From: Tessaracoccus flavus
GTDB lineage: Bacteria > Actinomycetota > Actinomycetes > Propionibacteriales > Propionibacteriaceae
Direction of reading: 5' to 3'
NCBI RefSeq assembly: GCF_001997295.1
Contig: NZ_CP019605.1
Location: 1,426,001 to 1,490,000 of the forward strand
DNA length: 64,000 bases
Shown here: positions 26,379-36,517 of the stretch, in pieces
How the letters are laid out: each line of letters begins with the position of its first letter
How positions within the stretch are numbered: the first letter of the stretch is position 1
Made by a program: the position numbers and the translations under genes
The notes under the pieces: model-generated
The model's input: only the letters and a program-made list of their open reading frames with translations
Databases searched by the model: none
Told to the model about the DNA's origin: nothing

Positions 26379-27510
26379 GGCGCACCGGATCGACGACGTC
26401 GGAGGAGGCGCCGCCGAGCTCCGGCGGCGCGCTGCGCACGGGCCTGATGGTGAGCGCCAGCAGGATGACCAGCATCGCCCCGATCCACCACGCGCTGTAC
26501 CCCTGGACCAGCGCGATCACGACGAGCCCCACCGACACGACGGCGGTCCAGCCGTACATGAGCAGCACCGCCCCCCAATGGGAGTGGCCGCGTGCCAGCA
26601 GGCGGTGGTGGAGGTGCAGCTTGTCGGCGGCGAACGGGTGCTGGCCTGCCCAGACGCGGCGGGCCCAGGCGAGCACGAGGTCGAGGAACGGCAGGGCCAG
26701 CGCCGCCACCGGGAGCAGGATGGGCAGGATCGCCGGGAGGAACGCGCCCCCAGCGGCAATGGCGCTCGGATCGAGTTGTCCGGTGAAGGAGACGGCGCTC
26801 ATCGCCATGAGGAGGCCCAGCAGCATCGCGCCGGAATCCCCCATGAACATCTTCGCCGGATGGAGATTGTGGCCGAGGAAGCCCACGGCGATGCCGCAGG
26901 TGGCCACGGTGATGAGGCTGGCCGTCGTGGCCCGGGCCAGCTCCTGCTCGTAGGCGAGCACGTAGGTGTAGCTGAAGAAGGCGCCGGACCCGATCGCGAC
27001 GATGCCCCCGGCCAGGCCGTCCAGACCGTCGACGAAGTTGACCGCGTTGACGCAGATCGCGATGAACAAGACGGTCACCAGGATGCTGAGCGAGTCGTCG
27101 AGCGCCACGATCCGGTCCGGGAGTGGGATCCAGTAGATCCTCACTCCCTGGAGCACCGCGACGCCGGCGGCCAGGACCTGCCCGCCGAGCTTCACCAGCG
27201 CGGGCAGGTCGTACTTGTCGTCGAGCACGCCGACGACGCAGATGACCAGTCCGGCCCAGAGGACGGCGTAGGCGTCGTGCTCGACCGCGGTGTAGCGGCC
27301 CAGGAACGGCATCTGGAGCGCGAGGAGGAACGCCACCGCGAGCCCGCCGAACATCGCTATCCCGCCGAAGTAGGGAATGGGGTGGGTGTGGACGTCACGG
27401 TTGCGAACCGGGGCCAGCGCCCCGGTGCGAACGGCGAGGCTGCGGAAGATCCCGGCCAGCAGGTAGGTCACCCCTGCCGCCACCAGGAACACGAGCAGGT
27501 ACTCGCGCAC
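26371..27510 (-). CDS. Undecaprenyl-phosphate GlcNAc-1-phosphate transferase (WecA/TagO/MraY family)
   Basis: Polytopic enzyme that loads a sugar-1-phosphate onto polyprenyl phosphate to start cell-wall glycopolymer synthesis. 379 residues with about ten helices and all family motifs: HTHPIPYFGGIAMF, GVLDDKYDLPAL (Asp pair), CVNAVNFVDGLDGLAGG, KMFMGDSGAMLLG and HLHHRLLARGHSH (His-rich loop of the WecA branch). The GTG at 27510 gives VREYLLVFL, seven bases after tsaC. The rfe position between tsaC and atp is standard in actinobacteria. Confidence 0.92.
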   Translation of the reverse strand: MREYLLVFLVAAGVTYLLAGIFRSLAVRTGALAPVRNRDVHTHPIPYFGGIAMFGGLAVAFLLALQMPFLGRYTAVEHDAYAVLWAGLVICVVGVLDDKYDLPALVKLGGQVLAAGVAVLQGVRIYWIPLPDRIVALDDSLSILVTVLFIAICVNAVNFVDGLDGLAGGIVAIGSGAFFSYTYVLAYEQELARATTASLITVATCGIAVGFLGHNLHPAKMFMGDSGAMLLGLLMAMSAVSFTGQLDPSAIAAGGAFLPAILPILLPVAALALPFLDLVLAWARRVWAGQHPFAADKLHLHHRLLARGHSHWGAVLLMYGWTAVVSVGLVVIALVQGYSAWWIGAMLVILLALTIRPVRSAPPELGGASSDVVDPVRRG

Positions 27511-27517
27511 GTGGGCG

Positions 27518-28165
27518 TCAGCTCTCGATCTCGGGCGCGATCTCGCGCAGCTGGTCCAACTCCAGCGCCCCCTGGCGGAGGATCCTGCCCTCGCTGCTCG
27601 AGGCGAAGTCGACGATGGTGGAGGCCACTCCCCCGGCCACCGGCCCGGCGTCGAGGTAAACCGCGACGCGGTCACCCAGCTGCTCCCGCGCCTCGTCGGC
27701 GGTGGTCGCAGCGGGCTGGCCCGATACGTTGGCGGAGCTCACGGCCAGGGGTCCCGTGCGGCGGAGCAGCGCGCGGGCGCCGTCGTGATCGGGCACCCGC
27801 ACGGCGACCGTGCCCCCGGTATCGCCGAGGTTCATGCCCGACTTCGGCTGCGCCTTGAGGATCAGCGTGAGCGCGCCCGGCCAGAAGGCCTTGGCCAGGG
27901 CCGTGGCCGCGGCGGGGATGTCGTCGGCGATGGCTCTGAGCATCGACGGCTCGGCGATGAGGACCGGCGGGGGCATGTCCCTGCCGCGCTCCTTGGCGTC
28001 CAGCAGCCGCTGCACCGCGTCGCCGTCGAACGCGTTGGCGCCGATCCCGTAGACCGTGTCGGTGGGCAGCACGATGCACTGGCCAGCGCGCACGGCCTCG
28101 GCGGCGTCGGTGAGGGCGTTGGCCTCGTCGGCGGGCAGGGAGTAGACGCGGGCGGGTTCAGTCAC
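27518..28165 (-). CDS. tsaC: L-threonylcarbamoyladenylate synthase
   Basis: Makes threonylcarbamoyl-AMP from threonine, bicarbonate and ATP for the t6A37 modification of tRNAs reading ANN codons (Sua5/YwlC/YrdC family). 215 residues with CIVLPTDTVYGIGANAF, KERGRDMPPPVLIAEP, FWPGALTLILKA, GGTVAVRVPDH and GPLAVSSANVSGQPA, all typical of the YrdC fold. Three bases after prmC, cotranscribed. Confidence 0.94.
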   Translation of the reverse strand: MTEPARVYSLPADEANALTDAAEAVRAGQCIVLPTDTVYGIGANAFDGDAVQRLLDAKERGRDMPPPVLIAEPSMLRAIADDIPAAATALAKAFWPGALTLILKAQPKSGMNLGDTGGTVAVRVPDHDGARALLRRTGPLAVSSANVSGQPAATTADEAREQLGDRVAVYLDAGPVAGGVASTIVDFASSSEGRILRQGALELDQLREIAPEIES

Positions 28166-28168
28166 GGG

Positions 28169-29008
28169 TCAATCCTGCCACGATCGGACGGCGGTGACGT
28201 AGCGCGGACGGCGCGTGAGGTCGCGTCGGGATGTGACGTCGTGGAAGCCGTCGGCGAACAGCCTCACCACGTCCTCCGCGTGGGATTCGTCGTGCTCGGC
28301 GGCCACGAGGCCGCCGGGCTTCAGGAGCCTGGAGGATGTCTCGGCCACGACGCGCAGCGCATCGAGCCCGTCCGCACCGGAGAACAGGGCCAGGTGCGGG
28401 TCGTGCAGCACCACATCGTCGGGCAGGATCACCCGGTGCGCCTCCGGGATGTACGGGGGGTTGGCGATGACGAGGTCGACGGTGCCGTCCAGCTCCGGAA
28501 ACGCGCTGGCCATGTCGCCCAGCACGAGGTGGACGTCCACGGCCTCGAGGTTGCGCTCCAGGTAGCCGAACGCGTCCGCGGAGAGCTCGACGGCGTACAG
28601 GTCGAGACCGCCGAGTTCCCTGGCCAGCGCTGCTGTGATCGCGCCCGATCCGGCGCAGAGTTCGACGACCCTGCGTGCCCCCACTGGCCGGCGGGCCAGC
28701 TCGGAGAGCGCCCAGCCGACCATCTCCTCGGTCTCGGGGCGCGGGATGAACACCCCGGGGCCCACGCTGAGCGTCTCGTACCGAAAGTAGGCAAGCCCGG
28801 TGATGTGCTGCAGCGGTTCGCCGGCGGCCCGCCGGGCCGCGAGCGCGTCGATCATGGCGCGCTGTTCATCGCTGACGCCGCGGACACGCAGCAGGTCCCG
28901 CGGCTCCACGCCCAGGACGTGGGCGACGAGGGTCCGGGCCTCCGGCGCGGGGCTGGCCACCCCCGAACGGCCGAGCAGACCGGCGATCTCGTGGACGAGT
29001 TCGGTCAC
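28169..29008 (-). CDS. prmC: Peptide chain release factor N5-glutamine methyltransferase
   Basis: Methylates the Gln of the GGQ motif of RF1/RF2. 279 residues: helical N-terminal domain, then an SAM-binding Rossmann fold with [16 protein letters not shown] and the signature NPPYIPE. The start overlaps the prfA stop (ATGA), so enzyme and substrate are translationally coupled. Confidence 0.96.
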   Translation of the reverse strand: MTELVHEIAGLLGRSGVASPAPEARTLVAHVLGVEPRDLLRVRGVSDEQRAMIDALAARRAAGEPLQHITGLAYFRYETLSVGPGVFIPRPETEEMVGWALSELARRPVGARRVVELCAGSGAITAALARELGGLDLYAVELSADAFGYLERNLEAVDVHLVLGDMASAFPELDGTVDLVIANPPYIPEAHRVILPDDVVLHDPHLALFSGADGLDALRVVAETSSRLLKPGGLVAAEHDESHAEDVVRLFADGFHDVTSRRDLTRRPRYVTAVRSWQD

Positions 29009-30072
29009 CCGCCCACCCCGGCCAGGCGTTCGGCGAGATCCTGCTCCGCCAGAGCGTCGAGCAGCGGCGCGATCGAGCCCTCGAGCACCTGGTCGAGGTT
29101 GTGGGCCTTGTAGCCGATCCGGTGGTCGGTGATCCGGTTCTCCGGGAAGTTGTAGGTGCGGATGCGCTCGGAGCGGTCCACGGTGCGGATCTGGGACTTC
29201 CGCGCGTCCGACGCGGCGGCCGCGGCCTCGGCTTCAGCCAGCTGGATGAGCCGGGCGCGCAGCATCCGCAGGGCGGACTCGCGGTTCTGCAGCTGGGAGC
29301 GCTCGTTCTGGCAGCTCACCACCGTCCCGGAGGGCAGATGTGTGATCCGCACGGCGGAGTCGGTGGTGTTGACGCCCTGGCCGCCCGGCCCCGAGGCCCG
29401 GTACACGTCGATGCGCAGGTCGTCGTCGTTGATCTCCACCTCGTCGGCCTCGACGTCTGGCATGACCAGAACGCCGGCGGCCGACGTGTGGATCCGGCCC
29501 TGGGATTCGGTGACCGGTACCCGCTGGACGCGGTGGACGCCGCCTTCGAACTTCAGCCGCCCATAAGGGGCGTGCTCCTGCTGGGCGCCGCCCTTGACCG
29601 CAACGGTGATCGACTTGTACCCGCCGAGGTCGGTCTCCTGGGCGTCGAGGATCTCCACCTTCCATCCGGCCTGCTCGGCGTACTTCGTGTACATCTTCAG
29701 CAGGTCGGCGGCGAACAGGGCCGACTCGTCGCCGCCCTCGCCCGACTTGATCTCCACGAGCGCGTCGGCATCGTCGTTGGGGTCCCTGGGGGCGAGCAGC
29801 TTCGTCAGTTTGCCGGTGGCCACGGCGAGCGCCGCGTCGAGCTCGGTGACCTCGTCGGCGAAGGACGGATCGACCGTGGCCAGTTCGGCGGCCGCTTCGC
29901 GGTCGCCGCTGAGCCGCCGGAACTCGTCGATCCCCTCGACGATGGGGCGAAGCGCCGCGTAGCGACGTCCTACGCGCCGGGAGCGCGCCATGTCACCGTG
30001 CAGTGCCGGGTCTGCGAGTTGGAGTTCCAGATCACGGAACTCCTCGATCAGCGGCTGGGCGTTCTCGAACAT
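29005..30072 (-). CDS. prfA: Peptide chain release factor 1
   Basis: Terminates translation at UAA and UAG. 355 residues with the catalytic [15 protein letters not shown] loop (about 226-240) and the [13 protein letters not shown] region. The recognition tripeptide lies in a [12 protein letters not shown] segment; RF1 shows a PxT-like motif. RF2 differs there. Downstream prmC overlaps it. Confidence 0.97.
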   Translation of the reverse strand: MFENAQPLIEEFRDLELQLADPALHGDMARSRRVGRRYAALRPIVEGIDEFRRLSGDREAAAELATVDPSFADEVTELDAALAVATGKLTKLLAPRDPNDDADALVEIKSGEGGDESALFAADLLKMYTKYAEQAGWKVEILDAQETDLGGYKSITVAVKGGAQQEHAPYGRLKFEGGVHRVQRVPVTESQGRIHTSAAGVLVMPDVEADEVEINDDDLRIDVYRASGPGGQGVNTTDSAVRITHLPSGTVVSCQNERSQLQNRESALRMLRARLIQLAEAEAAAAASDARKSQIRTVDRSERIRTYNFPENRITDHRIGYKAHNLDQVLEGSIAPLLDALAEQDLAERLAGVGG

Positions 30073-30106
30073 CGTGGGGTCCTTCGGAAAAGTGTGAGCA
30101 GAAACA

Positions 30107-30145
30107 ATCGGACGCTGGGGGGCAGTGCCCGTCCCAGCGTCCGAT
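30107..30145 (-). terminator. Rho-independent terminator after rpmE
   Basis: ATCGGACGCTGGG (30107-30119) and CCCAGCGTCCGAT (30133-30145) form a perfect 13-bp stem with a 13-base loop. On the minus strand the stem is followed by TGTTTCTG. It separates rpmE from prfA. Confidence 0.88.
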
Positions 30146-30153
30146 GGATGTTG

Positions 30154-30360
30154 CTACTTCTTGGCGTAGCGCTTCTCGAAGCGAGCCACGCGACCACCGG
30201 TGTCGAGGATCTTCTGCTTGCCGGTGTAGAAGGGGTGGCACTCGGCGCACACGTCCGCGCTCAGGTCGCCCTTCTTGGAGGTGCTGCGGGTGGTGAACTT
30301 GTTCCCGCAGGTGCAGTGCACGTTGGTCTCAACGTAGTCAGGGTGGATTCCCTGCTTCAT
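30154..30360 (-). CDS. rpmE: Ribosomal protein bL31 (zinc-binding type)
   Basis: 68 residues beginning [20 protein letters not shown]. The zinc ligands are the Cys pair CTCG (16 and 18) and CAECH (37 and 40), so this is the zinc-containing form rather than the zinc-free paralogue induced on starvation. GGAGACC lies before the ATG at 30360. It is flanked by rho upstream and a strong terminator downstream. Confidence 0.97.
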   Translation of the reverse strand: MKQGIHPDYVETNVHCTCGNKFTTRSTSKKGDLSADVCAECHPFYTGKQKILDTGGRVARFEKRYAKK

Positions 30361-30463
30361 GATGGTCTCCTTAAGACTGAGGTGGGCCGGGTCGCTGGAG
30401 TTAGCGTGAACCGGCGCAGCAATCAATTCTGCCCGCTCAGGGCGCATTCTCCAAGTCGGCGGC

Positions 30464-32146
30464 TCAGCCGTCGGCCGCCGGGGTGGTCTTCATGACGCTC
30501 AACAGGAAGTCGTGGTTGCTGGGCGTCTTCTGCATCCGGGACTTGAGCGTCTCCAACGCCTGCTGATCATCGAGCCCGGATAGGGCCTTGCGCAGCTTCC
30601 AGACGATGTTGAGTTCGTCGCGGCCGAGCAGCAGATCCTCGCGGCGCGTGCCGGAGGCGTCGACGTCGATGGCGGGGAAGATGCGCTTGTCGGCCAGCTC
30701 CCGACGAAGCCTGAGCTCCATGTTTCCGGTGCCCTTGAACTCCTCGAAGATGACCTCGTCCATCTTGGACCCGGTCTCGATGAGCGCTGTGGCCAGGATG
30801 GTGAGCGAGCCGCCGTCCTCGATGTTGCGGGCGGCTCCGAAGAACTTCTTCGGCGGGTAGAGCGCTGCGGAGTCGACGCCACCGGACAGGATGCGTCCCG
30901 ACGCGGGGGCAGCGAGGTTGTAGGCGCGGCCGAGCCGCGTGATGCCGTCGAGCAGCACGACGACGTCGTGGCCCAGTTCGACCAGCCGCTTGGCCCGCTC
31001 GATGGCGAGCTCGGAGATCATCGTGTGATCCTCAGCGGGCCGGTCGAACGTCGAGGCGATCACCTCTCCGGAGACGGTGCGCTGGAAATCGGTGACCTCC
31101 TCGGGGCGCTCGTCCACCAGCACCACCATGAGGTGGACCTCCGGGTTGTTGGCGGCGATCGCGTTGGCGATGGCCTGCATGATCATCGTCTTGCCGGCTT
31201 TGGGCGGGGACACGATGAGGCCGCGCTGGCCCTTACCGATCGGCGAGACCATGTCGATGATGCGGCCGGTGAGGTTCGTCTGGACCGTCTCGAGGCGGAG
31301 CCGCTCCTGCGGATACAGCGGCGTCAGTTTGGCGAACTCGGGGCGCCCCTTGGCCTTCTCGGGGTCGTCGCCGTTGATCGAGTCAAGGCGGACCACCGGG
31401 CTGTACTTCTCTTTGCGCTCGCCCTCCTTGGGTGTGCGGATGGCGCCGGCGATCACGTCGCCGCGGCGCAGGCCGAACCTGCGGACCGTCGACATGGACA
31501 AGAAAGCGTCGCTCGGACCGGGCAGGTAGCCGGTGGTGCGTACGAAGGCGTAGTTGTCGAGGATGTCGACGATGCCGGTGATGTTGGCGAGCACGTCATC
31601 CTCGGCGATGGTGGGCTCGGTGTCCATCCGGTCCATGCCCTGCCCACCACGACCCGAACGCGTATTGCGGTTGTTGGGACGCTCGCGGTTGCGCCGACGG
31701 CGGCTGCGGCGCGAGCCTCCCGCCTCGTCGTCGTAGCTACCGGAGTCGACCGTGACCGAGCCGGAGGGCGCCGAGCCGGACGGCGCCGAGGCCGGCGCGC
31801 TCTGCTGTTGGCCGCCCTTGGCCTGCTCGAGCAGGTTGCCCACTTCGGCGATGGTCTCCTGCGGCACCCCCCGATCGCGGTTACGGCGACGGCGGTTGTT
31901 GCTCCGGCCGCCGTCCTGATCGCCGCGCTGGTCAGGGTTGTCCCCGGAGTTCTGCTCCTGCGGCTCCTGCCGGGGCCGGTCCTGCTGCGGGCGTTCCTGC
32001 CTGGGGCGGCCCCCACCGGCGGCTTGAATGGCGCTCACAAGGTCGCCCTTGCGCATGGCAGAGGTGCCCTTGATGCCCAGCTTGCTCGCGACCGACTTGA
32101 GTTCAACCAGCTTCATGCCGGCGAGGTCAGCGGATGATTCGCTCAA
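30464..32146 (-). CDS. rho: Transcription termination factor Rho
   Basis: Hexameric RNA-dependent ATPase. 560 residues: the N-terminal Rho_N helix ([25 protein letters not shown]) is followed by an Arg/Asn/Gln-rich insertion (about 45-175), typical of actinobacteria and thought to add RNA binding. Next come the cold-shock-like primary RNA site ([20 protein letters not shown]) and the ATPase core: P-loop [12 protein letters not shown], Walker [16 protein letters not shown], and R-loop/Q-loop [10 protein letters not shown] leader of about 145 nt and a promoter lie upstream. Confidence 0.98.
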   Translation of the reverse strand: MSESSADLAGMKLVELKSVASKLGIKGTSAMRKGDLVSAIQAAGGGRPRQERPQQDRPRQEPQEQNSGDNPDQRGDQDGGRSNNRRRRNRDRGVPQETIAEVGNLLEQAKGGQQQSAPASAPSGSAPSGSVTVDSGSYDDEAGGSRRSRRRRNRERPNNRNTRSGRGGQGMDRMDTEPTIAEDDVLANITGIVDILDNYAFVRTTGYLPGPSDAFLSMSTVRRFGLRRGDVIAGAIRTPKEGERKEKYSPVVRLDSINGDDPEKAKGRPEFAKLTPLYPQERLRLETVQTNLTGRIIDMVSPIGKGQRGLIVSPPKAGKTMIMQAIANAIAANNPEVHLMVVLVDERPEEVTDFQRTVSGEVIASTFDRPAEDHTMISELAIERAKRLVELGHDVVVLLDGITRLGRAYNLAAPASGRILSGGVDSAALYPPKKFFGAARNIEDGGSLTILATALIETGSKMDEVIFEEFKGTGNMELRLRRELADKRIFPAIDVDASGTRREDLLLGRDELNIVWKLRKALSGLDDQQALETLKSRMQKTPSNHDFLLSVMKTTPAADG

Positions 32147-32299
32147 CGAATGGATCCTTCCATATGGCCACAGGGCAAACTGACTGCACGCCTGCGGCTG
32201 AGAGAGTGGAGTACAGGGCGCCTGTTCAAAGATGAGTGAGTGCCAAGAGACTTTGTGTGAGTGCTCACAGGCCTCGGCGCCGCGGTGAAACCACTGACT

Positions 32300-32328
32300 A
32301 GCCTAGCAAGCTGTTGGCCCAGCGCCAA
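32300..32328 (-). promoter_or_regulatory. Likely promoter of rho
   Basis: On the minus strand TTGGCG (32328-32323), exactly 17 bases, then TAGGCT (32305-32300): a housekeeping-type actinobacterial promoter that begins right after the thrB stop. Predicted start is near 32292, leaving a leader of about 145 nt before the rho ATG, room for the autogenous control known for rho genes elsewhere. Read by eye; no start mapping. Confidence 0.6.
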
Positions 32329-33219
32329 TTACCGGCTTTCGGACAGTTCCACTCCCCCGGCCGGCAGGAGCCGCCGCACCGCGAAACCCGCGGTGCCGAC
32401 GCCCTCGACGGGGGCCAGCTGCTCCGGCAGGCCGACGGCGATGACCGTCGGCCCGGCGCCTGAGATGGCTGCGGCAACGCCCGCCTCCCGCAGACGCAGC
32501 ATGAGGTCGTAGGACGGCTGCATCAGCGGCGCGCGGAAGGTCTGGTGGAGCAGGTCCCTGGTGGCGTCGAAGAGCAGATCCGGACGCTGCGTGAGGGCGA
32601 GCGGAAGCGCGGCGGCGGCGATCGCCTGGGCCACGGCGTCGGTCCTGCGGACGTGATCGGGCAGCACTGACCTGGCCTCGTCGGTGCGGCACTCGGTCTC
32701 CGGGACGAAGGCGACAGCGGCGAATCCGTCCGGCAGCGGAAGCTGGACCAGCGAGACCCGGCCCTCCCTGGACCAGGCGAGGATCGCGCCTCCCCAGACG
32801 GCGGCGCCGACGTTGTCGGGATGTCCCTCGGCCTCGTCGGCCAGCCGTGTGATCACCGCCCGGTCCAGCGGCTCGCCCGGCCGTGCGATGCCGTGGGCGA
32901 GCGTCAGCCCGGCCACGATGGCCGCCGCCGAGGAACCGAGACCGCGCGAGTGGGGGATCGCGTTGTGGCAGGTCAGCCGCATACCGGGCGGGGCCACGCC
33001 GAAGGCCCGCAGGCCATCGAGGATCGAGCTCACGACGAGGTGCCTCTCGTCGAGAGGGACGTCACCGGCGCCCTCCCCCGTCACGACCACCTCGATCCCT
33101 GGCGCCTCAAGGACGTCGAGGGTCAGGTCGTCGAACCAGTCGAAGGCCATCCCGACGCAGTCGAAGCCGGAGCCCAGGTTCGCCGTCGTGGCGGGCACCC
33201 GGACGGTGAGTCTGCGCAT
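32329..33219 (-). CDS. thrB: Homoserine kinase
   Basis: Phosphorylates homoserine on the way to threonine. 296 residues, GHMP kinase fold: VRVPATTANLGSGFDCVGMA at the N terminus, ATP loop HSRGLGSSAAAIVAGL, and C-terminal AISGAGPTVIAVG. The ATG shares its A with the hom stop. Threonine synthase is not between hom and thrB, the usual position in related genomes, and is not elsewhere in the window. Confidence 0.95.
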   Translation of the reverse strand: MRRLTVRVPATTANLGSGFDCVGMAFDWFDDLTLDVLEAPGIEVVVTGEGAGDVPLDERHLVVSSILDGLRAFGVAPPGMRLTCHNAIPHSRGLGSSAAAIVAGLTLAHGIARPGEPLDRAVITRLADEAEGHPDNVGAAVWGGAILAWSREGRVSLVQLPLPDGFAAVAFVPETECRTDEARSVLPDHVRRTDAVAQAIAAAALPLALTQRPDLLFDATRDLLHQTFRAPLMQPSYDLMLRLREAGVAAAISGAGPTVIAVGLPEQLAPVEGVGTAGFAVRRLLPAGGVELSESR

Positions 33220-34523
33220 CAGAACCCTTCAACCCGCATGACCCGGATCTCCGATCCGACGAAGTCCGCCCGGCCCAGCTCCTCGACGACGGCCGACAGG
33301 TTCGTCTCCTGCGTGACGTGGGTCATGACCCCGAGCCTGGCGGCGAAGCCCTCCCGGCGCTCCCCGCCCTCGATGTAGCTCTGCTGGACGACCCTCAGGC
33401 TGACGCCGTGATCGCCGAAGACCGCAGCGCAGCGGGCGAGCACGCCGGGACGGTCGACGACCTCGAAGCTGACGTAGAACTGCGCCTGCGACTCTCCGAT
33501 GGGCGCCACCTGCCGGGCCGTGTAGGCCGATCCGAGGTGACCGGCGGTGCCGCGGTGGCGGTTGCGGGCGACGGTCACGACATCGCCCATGACCGCGGAC
33601 GCGGTCGGGGCGCCGCCGGCTCCCTGACCGAGGAACATCAGTTCCCCCGCCTCGCGGGAGTTGACGAAGATGGCGTTGTAGGCGCCGGAGACGGACGCGA
33701 GCGGATGCTTGTTGGCCACCATCGCCGGGTGCACCTTGACGATCACGCGGTCATCGTCGGTGAGCTTGGCGATGGCCAGCAGCTTGACCGTGCAGCCCAT
33801 CAGCTCCGCCGCGGCGATGTCGTCGGGGGTCACCGACGTGATGCCCTCGCAGAAGACCTCCTCCCGCTTCACCTCGGTGTGGAAGGCGAGGCCGGCGAGG
33901 ATGGCGGCCTTGGCCGCGGCATCGTGACCCTCGACGTCGGCGGTCGGGTCCGCCTCGGCGTACCCGAGCTGCTGGGCCTCGGCCAGGGCAGAGTCGTAGC
34001 TCACCTGCTCGGTGACCATCTTGTCGAGGATGTAGTTGGTGGTCCCGTTGACGATGCCCATGACGGCGGTGATGTCGTCGCCGACCAACGACTCGCGCAG
34101 GGGGCGGATGATCGGGATGGCCCCGGCCACTGCAGCCTCGTAGTAGAGGTCGACCCCCCTGGCGTCGGCGTCGCGGGAGAGCTCGCCGAGGTAGTCGGCC
34201 AGCAACGCCTTGTTTGCGCTGACGACCGAGGCGCCGTTGGCGATGGCGGTGCGCAGCAGCCCGAGCGCCGGCTCGATACCGCCGATCAGCTCGATCACGA
34301 TGTCGAGGTCGCCGCGGGACACCAGCCCCTCGAGGTCGGTGGTGATCAGCGCCGGGTCGATGCCGGGGCGCTGGGTTGCGGCGTTCCGGACGCCGATGCC
34401 CACCAGCTCGAGCCTGCGGCCGATCCGCGACTCGAGGGTGCCACCCTCTTTGAGGATGATGCGGGCCACCTGGGATCCGACCACACCCGCGCCCAGCAGG
34501 GCGACCTTCAACGGCTTGCTCAT
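33219..34523 (-). CDS. hom: Homoserine dehydrogenase
   Basis: Reduces aspartate semialdehyde to homoserine. 434 residues: NAD(P)-binding GAGVVGSQVARII at the N terminus, the catalytic block GIVNGTTNYILDKM and LGYAEADPTADVEGHDAAAK, and a C-terminal ACT domain (VDRPGVLARCAAVFGDHGVSL) that usually gives threonine feedback inhibition. The start overlaps the lysA stop by 4 bases, so lysA-hom-thrB form one operon of the aspartate pathway. Confidence 0.97.
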   Translation of the reverse strand: MSKPLKVALLGAGVVGSQVARIILKEGGTLESRIGRRLELVGIGVRNAATQRPGIDPALITTDLEGLVSRGDLDIVIELIGGIEPALGLLRTAIANGASVVSANKALLADYLGELSRDADARGVDLYYEAAVAGAIPIIRPLRESLVGDDITAVMGIVNGTTNYILDKMVTEQVSYDSALAEAQQLGYAEADPTADVEGHDAAAKAAILAGLAFHTEVKREEVFCEGITSVTPDDIAAAELMGCTVKLLAIAKLTDDDRVIVKVHPAMVANKHPLASVSGAYNAIFVNSREAGELMFLGQGAGGAPTASAVMGDVVTVARNRHRGTAGHLGSAYTARQVAPIGESQAQFYVSFEVVDRPGVLARCAAVFGDHGVSLRVVQQSYIEGGERREGFAARLGVMTHVTQETNLSAVVEELGRADFVGSEIRVMRVEGF

Positions 34524-35923
34524 TTGCCCACGTCCAATCTCATGATGTCGTCCAGCGTCTCGCGGCGCAGCATCACGGAGGTGACGCCGTCCTTGGCCGC
34601 CACGACGGGAGGCTTCGGGATCTGATTGTAGTTATTGGCCATGCTGCGCGCGTAGGCGCCGGAGCCCGGCACGGCGATGAGGTCCCCGATGGCGATGTCC
34701 GACGGGAGGAAGACGTCACGAATGAGGATGTCGCCCCCTTCGCAGTGCTTGCCGACGACCCGGCAGAGCACGGGCCGGGCCGAGGAGTTCCGGTTGGCGA
34801 TGGCCGCCGAGTACTCCGCAGCGTAGAGGGCGGGCCGAATGTTGTCGCTCATGCCGCCGTCGACGCTCACGTAGACCCGCGAGCGGCCCCCCTCGAGCTC
34901 GACGATCTTGACGGTGCCCACCCGGTACAGCGCGACGCCCGCGGGACCGCAGATGGCCCGTCCCGGCTCGATGGACAGGTGGGGTCGGCTGAGGCCGAAC
35001 CCGCGGCACTCGTGCTCCACCATCTCCTCGAAGGCAGCGGCGATCTCGGCGGTGGCCAGCGGGCTGTCTGCGCCCACGTAGGCGATGCCGAAGCCTCCAC
35101 CCAGATCCAACTCCGCCAACTCGACGCCGGTTGCGGTGCGGAACTGCGAGGCGAGCCGCATCGTGCGCCGGATCGCCACCTCGAACCCGTGGGTCTCGAA
35201 GATCTGCGAACCGATGTGGCTGTGGATGCCGGCGAGATCGAGGAAGCGTGAACTGTGGCAGCGCACCAGGGCGGTGAGCGCCTGGCCGCCCATGATCGAC
35301 AGGCCGAATTTCTGGTCCTCGTGGGCGGTGGCGATGTATTCGTGCGTGTGCGCCTCGACACCGGTCGTGACGCGGACGAGCACGCGAGCGGTGTGCCCGC
35401 CGGCCTCGCAGGCGCGTTCGAGCCGGGCGATCTCGTCGAACGAGTCGACGATGATCCGGCCGACCCCCTGCTCGAGGGCGAACTCGATTTCCTCGTCGGA
35501 CTTGTTGTTGCCGTGGAACCCGAGGCGCTCCGCCGGCATGCCGCCCGCCAGCGCGATGCGCATCTCACCCATCGTCGTCACGTCCAGGTTCAGGCCCTCC
35601 TCGAAGGCCCACCGGGCGACCGTCTTGGTGAGGAGCGCCTTGCCGGCGTAGAAGATCGACCATCCGGCGAACGAGTCACGGAACTCCGCCGCCCGCGAGC
35701 GGAAGTCGGCCTCGTCGATGACGTAGGTGGGGGTGCCGTGCTCCTGCGCCACGTCCGTCAGCGCAATCCCCGCTACGACGATGCGTCCGTCGTCGTCACG
35801 CACAGTCCCGCGGGGCCAGAGTTTCGTGTCGAGGGCGTTCAGGTCGGCGGGCACCTCCAGCCACTGCGGCCCCCCCTGCGTCGCGTCCGCGTGGATGGAG
35901 CCGGCGATGTGCATGTGCGTCAT
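34520..35923 (-). CDS. lysA: Diaminopimelate decarboxylase
   Basis: PLP-dependent final step of lysine synthesis from meso-diaminopimelate, alanine-racemase-like fold. 467 residues. The PLP lysine is in FYAGKALLTKTV, IHSHIGSQI and DLGGGFGI bind phosphate, SIEPGRAICG follows, and the second-subunit active-site Cys block is RVVGKHCEGGDIL. The ATG at 35923 (MTHMHIAGS) is chosen; an ATG at 35914 is possible. The preceding lipoprotein gene ends 20 bases upstream. Confidence 0.96.
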   Translation of the reverse strand: MTHMHIAGSIHADATQGGPQWLEVPADLNALDTKLWPRGTVRDDDGRIVVAGIALTDVAQEHGTPTYVIDEADFRSRAAEFRDSFAGWSIFYAGKALLTKTVARWAFEEGLNLDVTTMGEMRIALAGGMPAERLGFHGNNKSDEEIEFALEQGVGRIIVDSFDEIARLERACEAGGHTARVLVRVTTGVEAHTHEYIATAHEDQKFGLSIMGGQALTALVRCHSSRFLDLAGIHSHIGSQIFETHGFEVAIRRTMRLASQFRTATGVELAELDLGGGFGIAYVGADSPLATAEIAAAFEEMVEHECRGFGLSRPHLSIEPGRAICGPAGVALYRVGTVKIVELEGGRSRVYVSVDGGMSDNIRPALYAAEYSAAIANRNSSARPVLCRVVGKHCEGGDILIRDVFLPSDIAIGDLIAVPGSGAYARSMANNYNQIPKPPVVAAKDGVTSVMLRRETLDDIMRLDVGK

Positions 35924-35943
35924 GGGGCACAAGCCTGCCAGTT

Positions 35944-36441
35944 CTAGGAGACAGAGACGGTCACCGTCTCGTGGCCACGCAGGATGAGGGAGGTCGGGTT
36001 GACGACCTGTTCGCCGTCGGCTTCCACCCTCAGGTCGCCGCAGGTCGCGCCCAGGCACTCGTCGGTGAACCGCACGCCCCACAGGTAGAAGAAGTCGCCC
36101 AGGGTGATGTCCCGGTTTCCGTCGCCCTCGAGCCAGACGTCTCCACCGGGCTCGTGGGTGTGAACCGGGGCCTGCACGGCCCTGAGCCGGTCCACGCCGA
36201 TGTAGGCGGGGATGTCCACCGCCTCCCCGTCGACCGTCACGTCCAGGCTGAGGACCCACGGATCGGTGTCGTCCCCGAGGCTCAACTCCGGGAAGCCGCC
36301 ACCCTGGATGTAGGAGATCGCGTCGCGGGGCGCGTCCCAGGGCGCGGCCGTCTCGCGTTGAATCGCGGGGGCAGGTTCGGGCCTGTCCACGCAGCCCGTG
36401 AGCAGCGCCACGCCGCACACCACAGCCAGGAAGCTTCGCAC
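35944..36441 (-). CDS. Predicted lipoprotein, unknown function
   Basis: 165 residues. Signal peptide MRSFLAVVCGVALLTGC ends in a lipobox (LLTGC, Cys 17), so the protein is expected on the outer face of the membrane. The mature part is acidic and rich in beta-type sequence (WVLSLDVTVDGEAVDIPAYI, GDVWLEGDGNRDITLGDFFY), with two Cys close together (DECLGATCGDL) that could pair. No family recognised. It is upstream of and in line with lysA. Confidence 0.75.
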   Translation of the reverse strand: MRSFLAVVCGVALLTGCVDRPEPAPAIQRETAAPWDAPRDAISYIQGGGFPELSLGDDTDPWVLSLDVTVDGEAVDIPAYIGVDRLRAVQAPVHTHEPGGDVWLEGDGNRDITLGDFFYLWGVRFTDECLGATCGDLRVEADGEQVVNPTSLILRGHETVTVSVS

Positions 36442-36517
36442 GCCACCACCGTAGCGCGTGCGACAGCGGCCTCACCGAGGTGCTAACCTAGCCAGCGTCG
36501 CCGCTTGCGGTGGCCTG

